Shown here: piece by piece, positions 32,621 to 42,979 of the stretch
How the letters are laid out: each line of letters opens with the position of its first letter
How positions within the stretch are numbered: position 1 is the first letter of the stretch
NCBI GenBank assembly: GCA_021234155.1
Contig: JAJEKV010000002.1
Span: 20,733,726 to 20,797,725, forward strand
Length of the DNA: 64,000 nt
Reading direction: 5' to 3'
Source of the DNA: Isoetes taiwanensis
Taxonomy: Eukaryota; Streptophyta; Lycopodiopsida; Isoetales; Isoetaceae
Made by a program: the position numbers and the translations under genes
The notes under the pieces: model-generated
Told to the model about the DNA's origin: nothing
The model's input: only the letters and a program-made list of their open reading frames with translations
The model's database searches: none

Positions 32621-32977
32621 CCCAGCGTTTGCCCATATCTGAGAACGGTATGTTCGGTTACTAGTGCCTAGCCAACCGTTGCATGAGTTATTGAATACGG
32701 CGTCAGTGGGTTTGCTGGGGTCATACCTCCAAGAGGTTATAGATGCACGGACTCAGTTGTGTCCTCCGAGACGGTATTGAATTGTCCTATACAATTGTAC
32801 AGCGTGCCAGCATACTTATTACTGCTAAGGTTTTTCCCTCGAAAACCCTTCGGGGCGGGGGTTTTTTAATCCTGTCAGTAATACGCTTGCTGCTCTCTTT
32901 CTGTTCGGGTCCCATAGGCCAATTGGTCTCCGTGGACGCTAAAAAACCTATTCTATTCTATTCTATTCTATTCTTTG
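32621..32977 (+). mobile_element. SINE or 5'-truncated LINE copy with shared 3' tail
   Basis: Ends GGGTCCCATAGGCCAATTGG then TCTCCGTGGACGCTAAAAAA and CTATT repeats. Its last 120-150 bases match the 3' end of the LINE at 60165-60300 and the reverse copy at 38553-38690. Clear pol III boxes are not visible, so it may be a LINE 3' end. Confidence 0.6.
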
Positions 32978-33159
32978 ATTCTATTAGATTCCCAAAGATT
33001 CTCTTGAGATTCCCATAGACTTTCGAAGATCCCCTTAACATCTTTTCGTGCATTTTTAGCACGCCAGCCTAACCAAGCGTGCAACCCTCCTTGCAATTCT
33101 AGGCTATCCACGTAGCATGTCCACCTCATAAAAAATTGATGTGGCAAAAGTTTCGCCGT

Positions 33160-33425
33160 TAGATTTCTTTCTTTAAAAATCTACGGCCAAGAAAATTAAA
33201 AAATGGCTTAAAAAAAAGCACGGAGATGGAAAAGGCCACGAAATAACTGCTCGTTATTTTATTTGGGTCCATGAGATGTGTCCTCACGATAAATTCCTCT
33301 CTTATCAGGTAGTTTTCCATCCTTTCGGGGAATAGTCTTTTGCATTTCTTCCTGGCGCACATTGCCCAAGTCGGGACTTGAATCCGTTTACGAATAGTAA
33401 ACCGGTAAGATGCTATTGCCAAAAA
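33160..33425 (-). mobile_element. Possible tRNA-like SINE
   Basis: On the minus strand TGGCAATAGC (box A-like, about 33422) and GGATTCAAGTCCC (box B-like, about 33380) have tRNA-like spacing, and the far end is A/T-rich near 33180-33215. No duplication was found. Chance or a decayed tRNA is possible. Confidence 0.25.
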
Positions 33426-33667
33426 TGTCTTCGTTATGGATTTTCATATTTGGGCTGTGTTGTAGGAAATTTTCCCCGTGACCAACTCTTTTTTGTTCGA
33501 CATTGCGGGTAGCAAATTTTGGGCGTTTTCACGGAGATCCGGCATGATCCGCGGTTTGTCAAAGGCCTCAATGCAGCGCACAAAATTCGATCCGGGATAT
33601 TTTTCCGTAAGTGACCCACAACTTCTATAAGCATGTATTTGCGGCCCTTCATGATCTGTCGGTGCAA

Positions 33668-33763
33668 CCTTTGTTTTTCGGTTGGAACAGGGTATAGCCT
33701 CATTGAATGATATAAAGCAGCATGCATATAATGTGTTTCCTTCAGTTCTTCAAAGCCAAATTG
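33668..33763 (-). pseudogene. Cytochrome P450 K-helix relic
   Basis: Thirty-two codons on the minus strand read QFGFEELKETHYMHAALYHS then MRLYPVPTEKQR, the K-helix region of CYP86/CYP94/CYP704-type P450s (EELK.MHYLHAALSESMRLYPPVP). The ExxR glutamate that holds the heme pocket together is replaced by His (HSMR). Downstream the open frame to 33434 no longer looks like P450, and the Cys heme-ligand motif is absent. This is a decayed gene piece. Confidence 0.6.
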
Positions 33764-33926
33764 CCCATTTGATGACTGCCTAAATTTTGGATTCCTATAG
33801 CCGACGATTAATTTGTCTTGAGAGACTTGTATTTATTAATAACCAAGCCAAGCTAACAGAGCTTGTGTCTCTTCCAGCAAGAACAAAAGTGATGATAATA
33901 TCTCTCAAGAGCTTGTCATTAGAAGT

Positions 33927-34221
33927 TCAAAACTGAGCTTGCTATCCACCAAAGCCATAAATCTAGACAATAAATCATGGACTTTCTCCTTTAAATTCAT
34001 TGCCCCTTCACTGCCTGTCATCCTTCTCTTTGTGATGACAGACGATGCACATGCATTTACCACTTTGATGGCCTTCTTCAATTGCCCTTCAGATCCTATG
34101 CTAAAGCTAATCAAAACTGAGCTTGCTATCTACCAAAGCCATAAATCTAGACAATAAATCATGGACTTTCTCCTGTAAATTCATTGCCCCTTCACTGCCA
34201 GTCATCCTTCTCTTTGTGATG
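33927..34221. repeat. Direct repeat, two 111-bp copies 184 bp apart
   Basis: Copies at 33927-34037 and 34111-34221 differ by about three bases. On the minus strand they would encode NLKEKVHDLLSRFMALVDSK, but the frames are short. A recent local duplication is the simplest reading. Confidence 0.85.
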
Positions 34222-34229
34222 TGGATCTT

Positions 34230-34662
34230 AGCGACATTGGCAGCAATGTCAGACTCAAGGCAGAACCATGTTCAAACAATCTTGATAGAACAATGTGCTT
34301 GTCTGAGGCAAAAGATCAGAGAAATAGAGACTCCAGATGTCAATTTATGCTGCGCAATGATTGACGGCCTTCTGAAGTCCAATGAAAAGTAGGAAGTTTA
34401 CAGGCTTTTTGCAGAAATGTCCAAGAAAGGGATCGAAGCTGGTGTTACATTATTTTATTCAACAAAGCATGCCAATATAAACAACGTTCCTGGGCAGATT
34501 CTATGGTTCTGGGTATGGTGAAACTTTCTCTCATTTACTTAGGAATATTGATTTGTTTTGTTTGTGTCTTATTTCTGGTTGTAAATTGAATCTTTTTTAA
34601 CAGGGCTATTCCGCGATGGCAGGCAGATCATGACATACCTCTTACTAGACGCGTGATTGTTG
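34230..34662 (+). other. Exon-like segments of an unidentified gene
   Basis: 34240-34515 reads, with one in-frame TAG near 34388, QTILIEQCACLRQKIREIET, AMIDGLLKSNEK, EVYRLFAEMSKKGIEAGVTL and NNVPGQILWFW. After an intron-like GT...TTTTTTAACAG, 34604-34662 reads AIPRWQADHDIPLTRRVIV before GTAAGC. Part resembles a PPR repeat in spacing but not convincingly. I do not recognise the gene, and the exon phases do not join cleanly. Confidence 0.3.
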
Positions 34663-34847
34663 GTAAGCTTAAGGAAAGGATCTGAGTGCCTGAATTGATT
34701 TGGAAATTAAATTTTACCATCTTAAATGGATTTGTTAGCAACATGTATTCATTATATGGACGTGTTCTTTAGCTTATTTATTATTTAATTATGTTTAGGA
34801 GAGGAGATATGCACTACCAACTATCATTATTTCATTTATGCATTTCC

Positions 34848-35319
34848 TAACATGCATTTCCACTTGTAAATGTAAATATCCCCAAAAATTTTGTCTCCTA
34901 ATTAATGGAGGCTGAAGGTCGTTCCCTGCTATAAGAAGATGCTCTAGCCGCAGCCTAATTTGATAATGTGTGTGCCAGTAAGAGATGTCAAAAGTTTTCC
35001 ATGTTTATTCTTTTCTCCTTAACACCCTGCTTCTTGGGTTTTTATGGCTAAAACAGTCATAATGCCCTAGGGCGTTATCACAAAGGCTCATAACGCCCTA
35101 GGGCATTATGACTGTTTTAGCCATAAAAACCCAAGAAGCAGGGTGTTAAGGAGAAAGAATAAACATGGAAAACTTTTGACATCTCTTACTGGCACACACA
35201 TTATCAAATTAGGCTGCGGCTAGAGCATCTTTTTATAGCAGGGAACGACCTTCAGCCTCCATTAATTAGGAGACAAAATTTTTGGGGATATTTACATTTA
35301 CAAGTGGAAATGCATGTTA
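34848..35319. repeat. 472-bp near-perfect hairpin (231-bp arms, 11-bp spacer)
   Basis: Left arm 34848-35078 and right arm 35090-35319 are reverse complements with about one mismatch and one single-base indel over 230 bp; the spacer is CACAAAGGCTC. Near the centre each arm holds the smaller palindrome GCCCTAGGGC. No target duplication is clear. It may be a foldback element, a source of double-stranded RNA, or an assembly foldback artefact. Confidence 0.9.
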
Positions 35320-35394
35320 TAAAACCAACTCTATATGTTGCCACAGTTATTGTAGTTCCAAATAAACCACACTATCCTGGATTTAGCTTTGTTT

Positions 35395-35612
35395 AGGCTT
35401 AGGCCTTTTTGCCATACCCAAGGTCACGGGTTCAACACCTCGTTGTGAAAGTGGCCATGCAATGTAAAGTTGGTGGGGGAAGGACCCACTTCAGCAATGT
35501 AAAGTGGTGGGGGCAGGACCCATCTGGGTGTGTTGTAAAGTATCACATGTCCGATAGGACGCTGCCTTGTGGCGTGACGTTAAAATCTCTTCTTCTTCTT
35601 CTTCTTCTATTT
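35395..35612 (+). mobile_element. SINE with GACGTTAAAAT tail
   Basis: A box B-like GGGTTCAACACC lies near 35430. The body contains an internal partial duplication (GGTGGGGGAAGGACCCA / GGTGGGGGCAGGACCCA). It ends GCCTTGTGGCGTGACGTTAA then AATCTC and TTC repeats, the same tail as the copy at 32.5 kb. Confidence 0.65.
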
Positions 35613-35935
35613 TTTGTGATGCATGTAGATGAATTGGTGGATGAATGTAGCACGAATCGATGGATGAATCGATAGATGAATGGCCATCGCTAGAAACTTC
35701 ATTTTTCAAAGTGCTTCTCTAAGTGGTACAAACTGGACATCTACCCAGGCATGTACCAAATTTGAAATTTGAAATTTCAAGTATGGGGAGGAAAAAAAAT
35801 GAGGGGTATAAAGTGTACGTTAAAAAAAAAAAAAAAAATAATAATAATAATCATTAGAGTGGTTATAATGAGTGAATGGTATAAATCGAAATTGCACATA
35901 ATTCACTAGATGCTCTCTAAGATCCCCTGATGCAT

Positions 35936-36125
35936 AGAAATCCATAGGATATTGTGTTTATTGGAAAATACATAGGATCCATTAGAACATAGGATATTGT
36001 GTTTATTAGAAAATATATAGGATAGAATATTGTATTTTAAAAAAAATACATGGGATATGATGACCATTAGAAAATACATAGGATATGGTACCCATTAGAA
36101 AATACATAGAATATGGTGTCCCATT
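35936..36125. repeat. Degenerate tandem repeat, about 35-bp unit
   Basis: Five or six variants of ATAGGATATTGTGTTTATTAG followed by AAAATACATAGGAT. AT-rich, non-coding. Confidence 0.7.
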
Positions 36126-36215
36126 TTTTACTAGCTAAATTCACATTCAATATAGAATATTCTGTCATTTAACCTTGAGGCTTGTCAGTTAGTAAGTTAT
36201 TAACTTTGTTTAGTT

Positions 36216-36305
36216 TGAAAATGGAGGTACACGAGGAGAATTAGGTCCAATTATCCATAATGTGCTCTATGATATTGGAGCTAGAAACCACATTTGTCGT
36301 GGCAA
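36216..36305 (+). other. Exon-like segment of unknown gene
   Basis: After TTTGTTTAG the frame reads FENGGTRGELGPIIHNVLYD then IGARNHICRGK, followed by a plausible donor (GTAGGT). Composition is protein-like, but I cannot name the family. It could be one exon of a host gene scattered through 34-39 kb. Confidence 0.35.
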
Positions 36306-37451
36306 GTAGGTTCCCTGTACTTGTTGCATTTTGATCACATTTGAACAAAGGTATAGTAATACAATATGATATTTGAAAGCTATTCATTTTCGATTCTCGC
36401 ACCTGCAACTTTTAGACCTAAAACTTGTGTTTTTTACTATGAACTGCCATTGAGTCGAGAAAGGCCATCGCAACTGCATGTCGAGAAAGGCAGCTCAGGG
36501 TGAAAAATTCAGGTCCGATCTCACACTTGCATTTTTCAAACATTCCCTTCGGAACTAGTTTTTATTTTATTTGTTTTATCTATAGCGTCACTTGACTAAC
36601 TTGATTAAGTTTTTTGCAGTCCTTATCTCGAGTAGATAGTATATGTTCTGGGGCAATGGAAAGAGCTGTTCATTAAATAAAGGAGTTGTACTTGCTCCCG
36701 TGGCTTGGAACAGGTCGGAGAGTGCTGCACACGACAGTGTGTAAGGAGCAATTGAAGCATAAACAATTCTAACATATAAATACTTTAGGCTCATGAATGA
36801 AGCAATTGAAGCATAAACAATTTCAATAAAATGGTCTGTGACGACCATATGGATCTTCGTATCCTACAAATAGTATACTCGTATGTACAAAAGATGGTTG
36901 TTGCACGGATGCAAAAGAGTAGTTGCACAAGACAACGTTTGAACTTGCAACCTTCTAGTTGGAAAGCACCTTTACCAAGTGTGCCACCAATACTTGTTAA
37001 AGACATTTCTTTACATCTTTCACATATGCGGCAATGTTTCTAGGAGGTTTTAGAATATTCTAGGACCTACATGCATGTATGACACTTGGCGTGATCTCAT
37101 CCATTGGAGTGGCACGATCCTGACCGTTGGCCTACGTATATAAGGAGGCACCTCCTTCTTGTCGAATCGTTCCAGTTCAACGCCAGACTTGAGCCTTCTA
37201 GGCATCTGTCTTGTGTTCCTGCTTATCTTCTGGCCATTGTATTCTTGATTCCTGTTCATATATCAGATTCTTTGCCGATCTTGGCATATTTTTTTTTCGT
37301 ATTTTTTGCGTATTTTCCACGTATTTTCCTTGTTTTCGCGTAGGTTCATGATAGTTTGAACTAGAATTCGTTATCGGCTCTTGCCTGCTCTGATCTTAAG
37401 CATTTTTTTTGCTCATATTTGGTGATTTTATATCTATAGAGGATGTTTCGA

Positions 37452-38113
37452 CTTTATTACATCAGGTCTAGCAGCTTGTTCAAGAATACGATCAGTTGCA
37501 ATTGAATAATAAAGAGCTTAAGGAACGTGTTGCTTCATATTAATCTGCTTCTAGCTTTGGATTGACGCTATCAGAGCCTAAGATTAGCCTGCCAGAGAAG
37601 TTTGACAGCACTCGGTCCAAGCTTCGTGGTTTTTTGAATCAAATCAGACTTGTGATCCAGCTCCATCCTCATAGATATCCTACGGCACATGAACAAGTTG
37701 GGCTGATTGGTTCTCTCCTCACAGGGCCAGCTCTAAGTTGGTTTGCTACCTTATTGGAGAAAGGAGCCCCAGAGTTGCAAGGTTTTGCTGCTTTCACTGC
37801 AGAGCTCGAGGCATACTTTGGAGACACCGATTGTCAACGCACAGTAGTCACAAAACTTTGCAATCTCAGGCAAGGCTCTCATCCAGCTTCAGTATACCAA
37901 TCGAAATTTTGTTAAATTGTTGTAGATACAGTCTGGGATGATGTTGCACTTTGAGATTTTTTTCGAAGGGGTTAGATGAGGATATCAAAGATATGCTGTT
38001 ATCTATGGAGGATCCTCAGACTTTAGAAGAAGCCATCAGATTTGCAGTTCGCTGTGATAATCGGCTCTTCGAATGTAGGCAAGAGAGACGTTGTCAGGTT
38101 TTCCCAATCACAT
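37452..38113 (+). pseudogene. Ty3/gypsy gag relic (other lineage)
   Basis: Retrotransposon capsid protein of the type with LPEKFDSTRSKLRGFLNQIR, HPHRYPTAHEQVGLIGSLLT and ALSWFATLLEKGAPEL. After a frameshift near 37913 come FFRRGLDEDIKDMLLSMEDP and AIRFAVRCDNRLFECRQERR, then a TAA near 38113. Upstream, TACGTATATAAGG (37130) resembles an LTR promoter, and the coiled coil YDQLQLNNKELKERV precedes the capsid. No protease or RT follows, so only the 5' part remains. It is unlike the gag of elements A-C and closer to chromovirus-type gags. Confidence 0.75.
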
Positions 38114-38552
38114 AAGCATCTGTAGCTACGCCTGCCCCGGTCTCATCTATAGAATCTAGCAGGTCCGGACCTGAGACAATGCAGATTGATTGGGCTGTTC
38201 GAAGACCCTTATCTGCCGCCGAGCTAGAAATGGCATCTGGAAATCCGATGCATAGCAGATTGCCTCGCTTGCAAATCTGACAGGAAACATGATTAATCAA
38301 GTCGTTGGCTGCAGTTCTTGGTTGTTGGGTCTATTGGTGCCGAGTTTTCTTGAATTAAAATCGGAAGCACGGTTCAGGTAAGCTGTGTTTTCCATTGTCT
38401 AGTTCCAATGACAGGATTGTGAAAAAATTGGTGGCTGCTAAGGGAATGAAGCTGGACAGGTTCTCTATATTTCTTTGTCTTCCCATATTCTGTTACAGAG
38501 GCATTCAAGACAGAATAAATTTCGTTAAATATATTTTAGTCTTGTTTCAAAG

Positions 38553-38690
38553 AATAGAATAGAATAGTTTTTTTAACGTCCACGGAGACCAATAGGTCAT
38601 GGGACCCATACAATGGGCTAGTACAGTCATTACTACTAGGATTAAAAAACCCCTGCCTCGAAAGGTTTTCAAAGAGATAAGATATGGTCT
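38553..38690 (-). mobile_element. 3' end of a LINE/SINE copy (reverse)
   Basis: Read on the minus strand it ends GGGACCCATGACC...GGTCTCCGTGGACGTTAAAA followed by ATTCT repeats, homologous to 32820-32975 and to 60165-60300. 5'-truncated at about 38690. Confidence 0.65.
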
Positions 38691-38924
38691 AGGCTTATAA
38701 TGCCATGATTGTAAGTGGAACTAAATTCTGAATATAATTCCCGATTATTATTCTCATGTATCACATTTCTTTAGATAGAACTTAGCTTGGTTGTTGTTTT
38801 GTATGACATATTTCCAGATTAATATCATCTTAGCATTGTGTATGAGTTCGTATTGGCTTGGGTTTCGTGCCCTAGTCAGACATATTTTTTGGGAGGCATT
38901 CTTGCTGGTATAATGGCAGGATAT

Positions 38925-39012
38925 TATTAGTGTTCTTATGCATCTTCCCAAGTAAATATATTGCCGTTGCTGCAAGAATCGGTGTTGTCAATGCCAGGAG
39001 TCTTTGATTACA
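38925..39012 (+). other. Exon-like segment of unknown gene
   Basis: One frame reads ASSQVNILPLLQESVLSMPG then VFDYS and is followed by GTAAGT, a strong donor. No family recognised, and no clear acceptor. Confidence 0.25.
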
Positions 39013-39262
39013 GTAAGTTTGCATATCAATTAAATGCTAAGACAGTGAGCTTGGACCCTCATAGAGTTGTTATCGTACTATGTGTCAATTGCTTATAGAT
39101 AATAGTACGAAAGTTTAAGCTTTGACCTCAGTCCAAATCATTACAGCAATATATAAAATTGATGGAGAAGGAAGATGTACTGTTTTTTAAGCTCACCTAG
39201 AAAATGCAAGGATCTGTAACCACTATGTAATGAGCTTTCAATTATGACTTTGTCTTTGTGGA

Positions 39263-39616
39263 TTGCTTCTAATTTTGCTCCAATTTTGGTTCCTATGCCT
39301 TACTTTGGTGTATAACACAAGCGTTATTCATCTGCAAGTGGCTTGGCTCAGAGCAAAATTTCGCTACTCCTCCACACATGCCATTCTGCATGATTCTTCT
39401 GCACCTAATCAGCAAGAAGACGATGGCAAACTGGACTGCCGTTATGAGCATAGCGATCTCTGTCCAAGCAATTTCACTTGCGGCCAATCAGGTGCTTTTC
39501 ACTTTCGAGATTACCCCTTTCAAGTTTTATATTGGACTCAGACTCCTTACAATTTGTCCATGATTATCACAGGTATGAATGCTATACAATTAATCAGTGT
39601 TGTCAGGTACGTTTAG
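39263..39616 (+). other. Open frame, possible secreted Cys-containing protein exon
   Basis: Encodes 117 residues starting with a hydrophobic MLLILLQFWFLCLTLVY that could be a signal peptide. It contains CRYEHSDLCPSNFTCGQSGA and FHFRDYPF, loosely like the Cys pattern of wall-associated-kinase extracellular domains. The last seven codons lie in the hAT element that starts at 39595, so the true 3' end is lost or spliced. Another frame of the same stretch is also open for 61 codons, which weakens the case. Confidence 0.25.
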
Positions 39617-42235
39617 TACGGTACGGGTATTACACGTACTTAACGTATTAGTACCGTATGCATACCTCTCATTTAAAAAGTACTTTAAATACATTTTTTG
39701 GAATTATAAAATACTTATTAAATACGTAAAATACATACTTTATGTACAGTACGTTAAGTACTTCCTGTAATGTTTTAGAACTATTATTTCTTGCATTGCG
39801 GTTAAAATAGTTGCAATAACAACTAGTATAAAGAACTTCAAGTTTAAATAATGAACCAGAATATATTACTCTAGAAAATTAAGTATTTCTCAAAGTTTTC
39901 AATCCAAAATATATCTATTTAAGAGTTATATATTCTAGTTTGCAATCTACACCTACAGACAAATAAATTTAAGTAATTGTTGCTCATTTGTTGCATCTGA
40001 AGCTATTAACCGCCGTTGACCTCTATATTTCTTTCCTGGCATGAATGCAAGCTACTGAAGTCTGCCTCCTGCCATGACAAAACAAGGAGAAAGGCGGGTT
40101 TGCATCTCCATCTTCGTTCCAATTCAGTGGCTAGGGTAAGAAGAAAGAGGGAAAAAACTCAGAGGTTTTGGGTTTTTATTTGCAAGAAGATTGGTTTTTT
40201 TTTTTTTTTTTTTTTTTTAACCTCAATTGCATAATTTCCCTAATGTCTAAAGTCTCCTAATGTGTTTTTTACTCCTATTCTATCTTATATTATAATGTTA
40301 TACCGTAATTCTTGGATTGGATCAAGCCCTAATTTGAATGGCCGAGATCATCTAGGTGCATCCAAAGGCCGCGATTTCTTGCACAACTTCTTACCACTGT
40401 GATTGGTCATGTTTTGATCTCTTATGAGGAAAGGGTAAAGGAAAAGGGGGGAAAGGGAAAAGGGAGGAGGAAAGAGAGAACGTGAAGGGGCAAAAAGGCA
40501 GGGGGAAAAGGGAAAGGGAAAAGGGAGGAGGAAAGAGAGAACGTGAAGGGGCAAAAAGGCGAGGGGAAAAGGGAAAGTGAGAAAGGGAAAAGGATGGGGA
40601 TAAGAGAAGATAAAAATGTATGGGAAAAGAGAAAGGGAAATAAAAAATCAAAAGGGATAACCTGAGAAAAAGGCATGAGAAAAAAGGGAATGGGTAAAGG
40701 GGGAAAAGGAAGGGAAAATGTCATAGGAAAAAGGGAAAGAGTGGGAAAAAGGGTGAAGAATGGGAAAATAAAGAGCATGGAAAAAGAAAAGGGAAAAAGA
40801 GCATTGAAAAAAGGAGAAAAATGGCATGCAAAGAGAAAAGAGAGAGAAAAAGGAAAGGGAAAAGGGGCACCAAGAAGAGGAAAGAGTGAAAGGTTGGAAA
40901 ATGAGGAAAATGTCAAGGAAAAGAGGGAACAAGAAAAGGATGGGGAGAAGAGAAGGGAAAAAGGGAGAATGAAAGAAGAAAGAAAGAATGGAGGGGCAAA
41001 TGAGGAAATGTAACCCAGGAAAAGGGAAGAGGGAAATGAGAAAAGGGAAGGGGGAAAGGACACGAGAAAAAATGGGAAGAGGAAAAGGTTGAATTAAGGA
41101 AAAAAATAAAGTGAAAAATAGACATGGAAAAAGGAAAGGGGGAAGGGGAAAGGGTGGGGAAAAAGAGGAAAACGGAAAGGAAAAAGTCCATTGGGAAAAG
41201 GGAAAAGAAAAAAGGCTGAGAAAAAGAAAAGAGAGAAATGGTCAGAAAAGGAGGAAAAGGGGAGGGGAAAAGGGGAACAGGAGAAGGGTGAGGAGCAAGG
41301 AATTGAAAAAGAGGAAGAGGAAGGGGAAAAGAGCACGACAAAAAGGGGAAGAGGTAAAGGGTGAGGAAAGGGAAAAAAGAGCATGGGAAAAGGGAAAAGG
41401 AAAAAAAAAAAAAAAAAGAGGAAAAGGGAGAGAGGGTGAGGAAATAAGGAAAAGGGGCACATACAAAATGTGAAGAAAAGGGAATGGAAAGAGGCATAGT
41501 GAAAGAGAAAATGAAAAAGAAGAGGGAAAAGCACAAGAGTGGTGAAATAATAAAAGGGAAGGGAAAGGAAAAAAAAAGGAAGGCGGAAAGGGGAAGGGGA
41601 AGGAAAGTGGGCAAGAGGAAAAGGGGAGGGAAATGGGAAAAGAAAAAGCTTTAAAAGGGCAAGGGATAAAGAGAAAGAGGATGGGAAAAGGAAGAAAATA
41701 GAGCATGAAAAGGTGGGGAAAAAGAACTAAAAAAGGGCATGGAAGCGGGAAGGAAAGAAAAAGGAAAAGGGAAAATGAAGGGGAAAAGGAAAGGGAAAAA
41801 ATGGGAAGGACAAGCAAAAATGAAAAGGGAAGGGAAAAAGTTAAATTGAGAAAAAAAGGAAGGGAAAAATGAGAAAAGGAAAAGGAAGAGAAGAGGGTAA
41901 AAAAAAGGAAAAAAAGAGAGAAGGGAAAAGGAAGATGTGTAGGGAAAATGAGAAAAAAAGGAAAAGGAAAAAGGGAAGTATGTGTATCTAGTAATATATA
42001 ATAATGTATTTTTCCTAATCTATAATTTTACAATTCTATTAGTCTAATGTTATTTGGAAGCTTTTTTTTTATAAAGTACGTATCATACGTATTGTACATA
42101 TTAATATGTTAAGTACGGTATTAATAAAACAAGAGCTCAATTTGACCTGTTAACTTATCGGTATAGTACGTATAGTAATGTGAGGAAGGTACGGGACGTA
42201 TGTAAACGTAAAATACGGGTACGTAAACAACATTG
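39595..42235. mobile_element. Non-autonomous hAT-type DNA transposon (2.64 kb)
   Basis: Starts CAGTGTTGTCAGGTACG and ends, reverse-complemented, CAATGTTGTTTACGTAC. Flanked by 8-bp near-identical duplications CAATTAAT (39587-39594) and CAATTAAC (42236-42243), the size and terminal motif of hAT elements. Both subterminal regions are crowded with GTACGTA-type strings (39610-39760 and 42080-42230), which in hAT elements often bind transposase. No transposase is encoded; the interior is mostly the purine tract listed separately. Confidence 0.8.
40425..41978. repeat. Polypurine tract of about 1.55 kb
   Basis: The plus strand is nearly all A and G in GGGAAAAG-type strings with sparse interruptions (GCATG, GTG, CAC), for example at 40440-40560. 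Minus-strand open frames here are only Phe/Pro/Ser/Leu low complexity. Mirror-symmetric purine runs can form triplex (H-DNA). A 60-base unit repeats at 40440 and 40510. Confidence 0.95.
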
Positions 42236-42243
42236 CAATTAAC

Positions 42244-42960
42244 ATGCATTACCTGTTGACATGGCTGAGTAAAGGATTGAATTGCAACAGAAGAAAATAC
42301 AACTTCCACTCTTATGCCTTTAATGATTTGCATCTTATGTTGGAGTTGTGCAATGATACAAATATTTTTGCCAAGCGTCAAGTGTCATTGTAGAATTATT
42401 TGAAGGGTTTAGTTCAACCTACAGTCCATATTAACACGCATGTGCTAAAAGTTCATATGCGTGAGATGCTAAACATGTAGTAAGGTTGAGTTGTATCTGC
42501 AACATAGCTTTTCAATATGTGTAACATGTACAAATATTAGTAATTGCAGAATGTTAGTGGTTGTTGTAGAAGTCTGCAACTCAGTTAAACAGGCCAAAAA
42601 ACCTATGCTCTACTTATAATTACGAGAGCTTGCATGTGCGAGGGAGATATGACAGGCTAGTAGCGTTGCTAGATTGGTATATGAAAAAAATGCAAATATT
42701 TCATCCACCCAACTACACTCTTAGAGATATCTGGCAGATAGATACCTCTAGCTATCTTTGCCATAGGCCTGTTGCTACCTCTCAGGGTACTAATGTAGGC
42801 ATCCATAGAGGAAAGGATAGAACGACACCTCTATTTCCTCTATTCCACGGTCTGGCCATCCCAGCCTCGAGTCAGATGGAGGGCCCATACGATGGAGAGC
42901 CGTTTGATGGGGAAGGTCCTTCGATGTATACGACAGGCAACTGTATATAGCACAAGGAGC
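42244..42960. other. No gene; LTR-like sequence towards the right end
   Basis: Nothing recognised up to about 42600. The stretch 42630-42966 has a 106-codon open frame without protein-like features and probably is the tail of an LTR, because a primer-binding site follows directly at 42968. Confidence 0.4.
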
Positions 42961-42967
42961 TTCACAG

Positions 42968-42979
42968 TGGTATCAGAGC
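42968..42979 (+). promoter_or_regulatory. tRNA-iMet primer-binding site of an LTR-element relic
   Basis: TGGTATCAGAGC, the exact complement of the plant initiator-tRNA-Met 3' end, lies one base after a TTCACA end that fits an LTR terminus at 42966. No gag or pol is seen downstream, so this is a 5' LTR plus leader whose body is lost. The left LTR edge cannot be set. Confidence 0.7.

Larger units (their letters stand above)
31345..33045. repeat. GATTC-rich degenerate minisatellite, invaded at 32443-32975
   Basis: From 31345 to 32442, and again at 32978-33045, the sequence is a long run of variants of AGATTCCCCTAGATTC, TCAAAGATT and CTATAAAGATTC units of roughly 10-14 bases. The period is not fixed, but the GATTC core recurs about every dozen bases for 1.1 kb. 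No gene is present. Two SINE-like copies sit inside it. Confidence 0.85.

Noticed and set aside
40422-41817. Long minus-strand open frames rich in Phe, Pro, Ser and Leu
   Set aside because: They are the translation of the complement of a nearly pure purine tract; composition alone explains the lack of stops.
42630-42950. 106-codon open frame
   Set aside because: Sits in what appears to be the end of an LTR just before a primer-binding site; no protein features.
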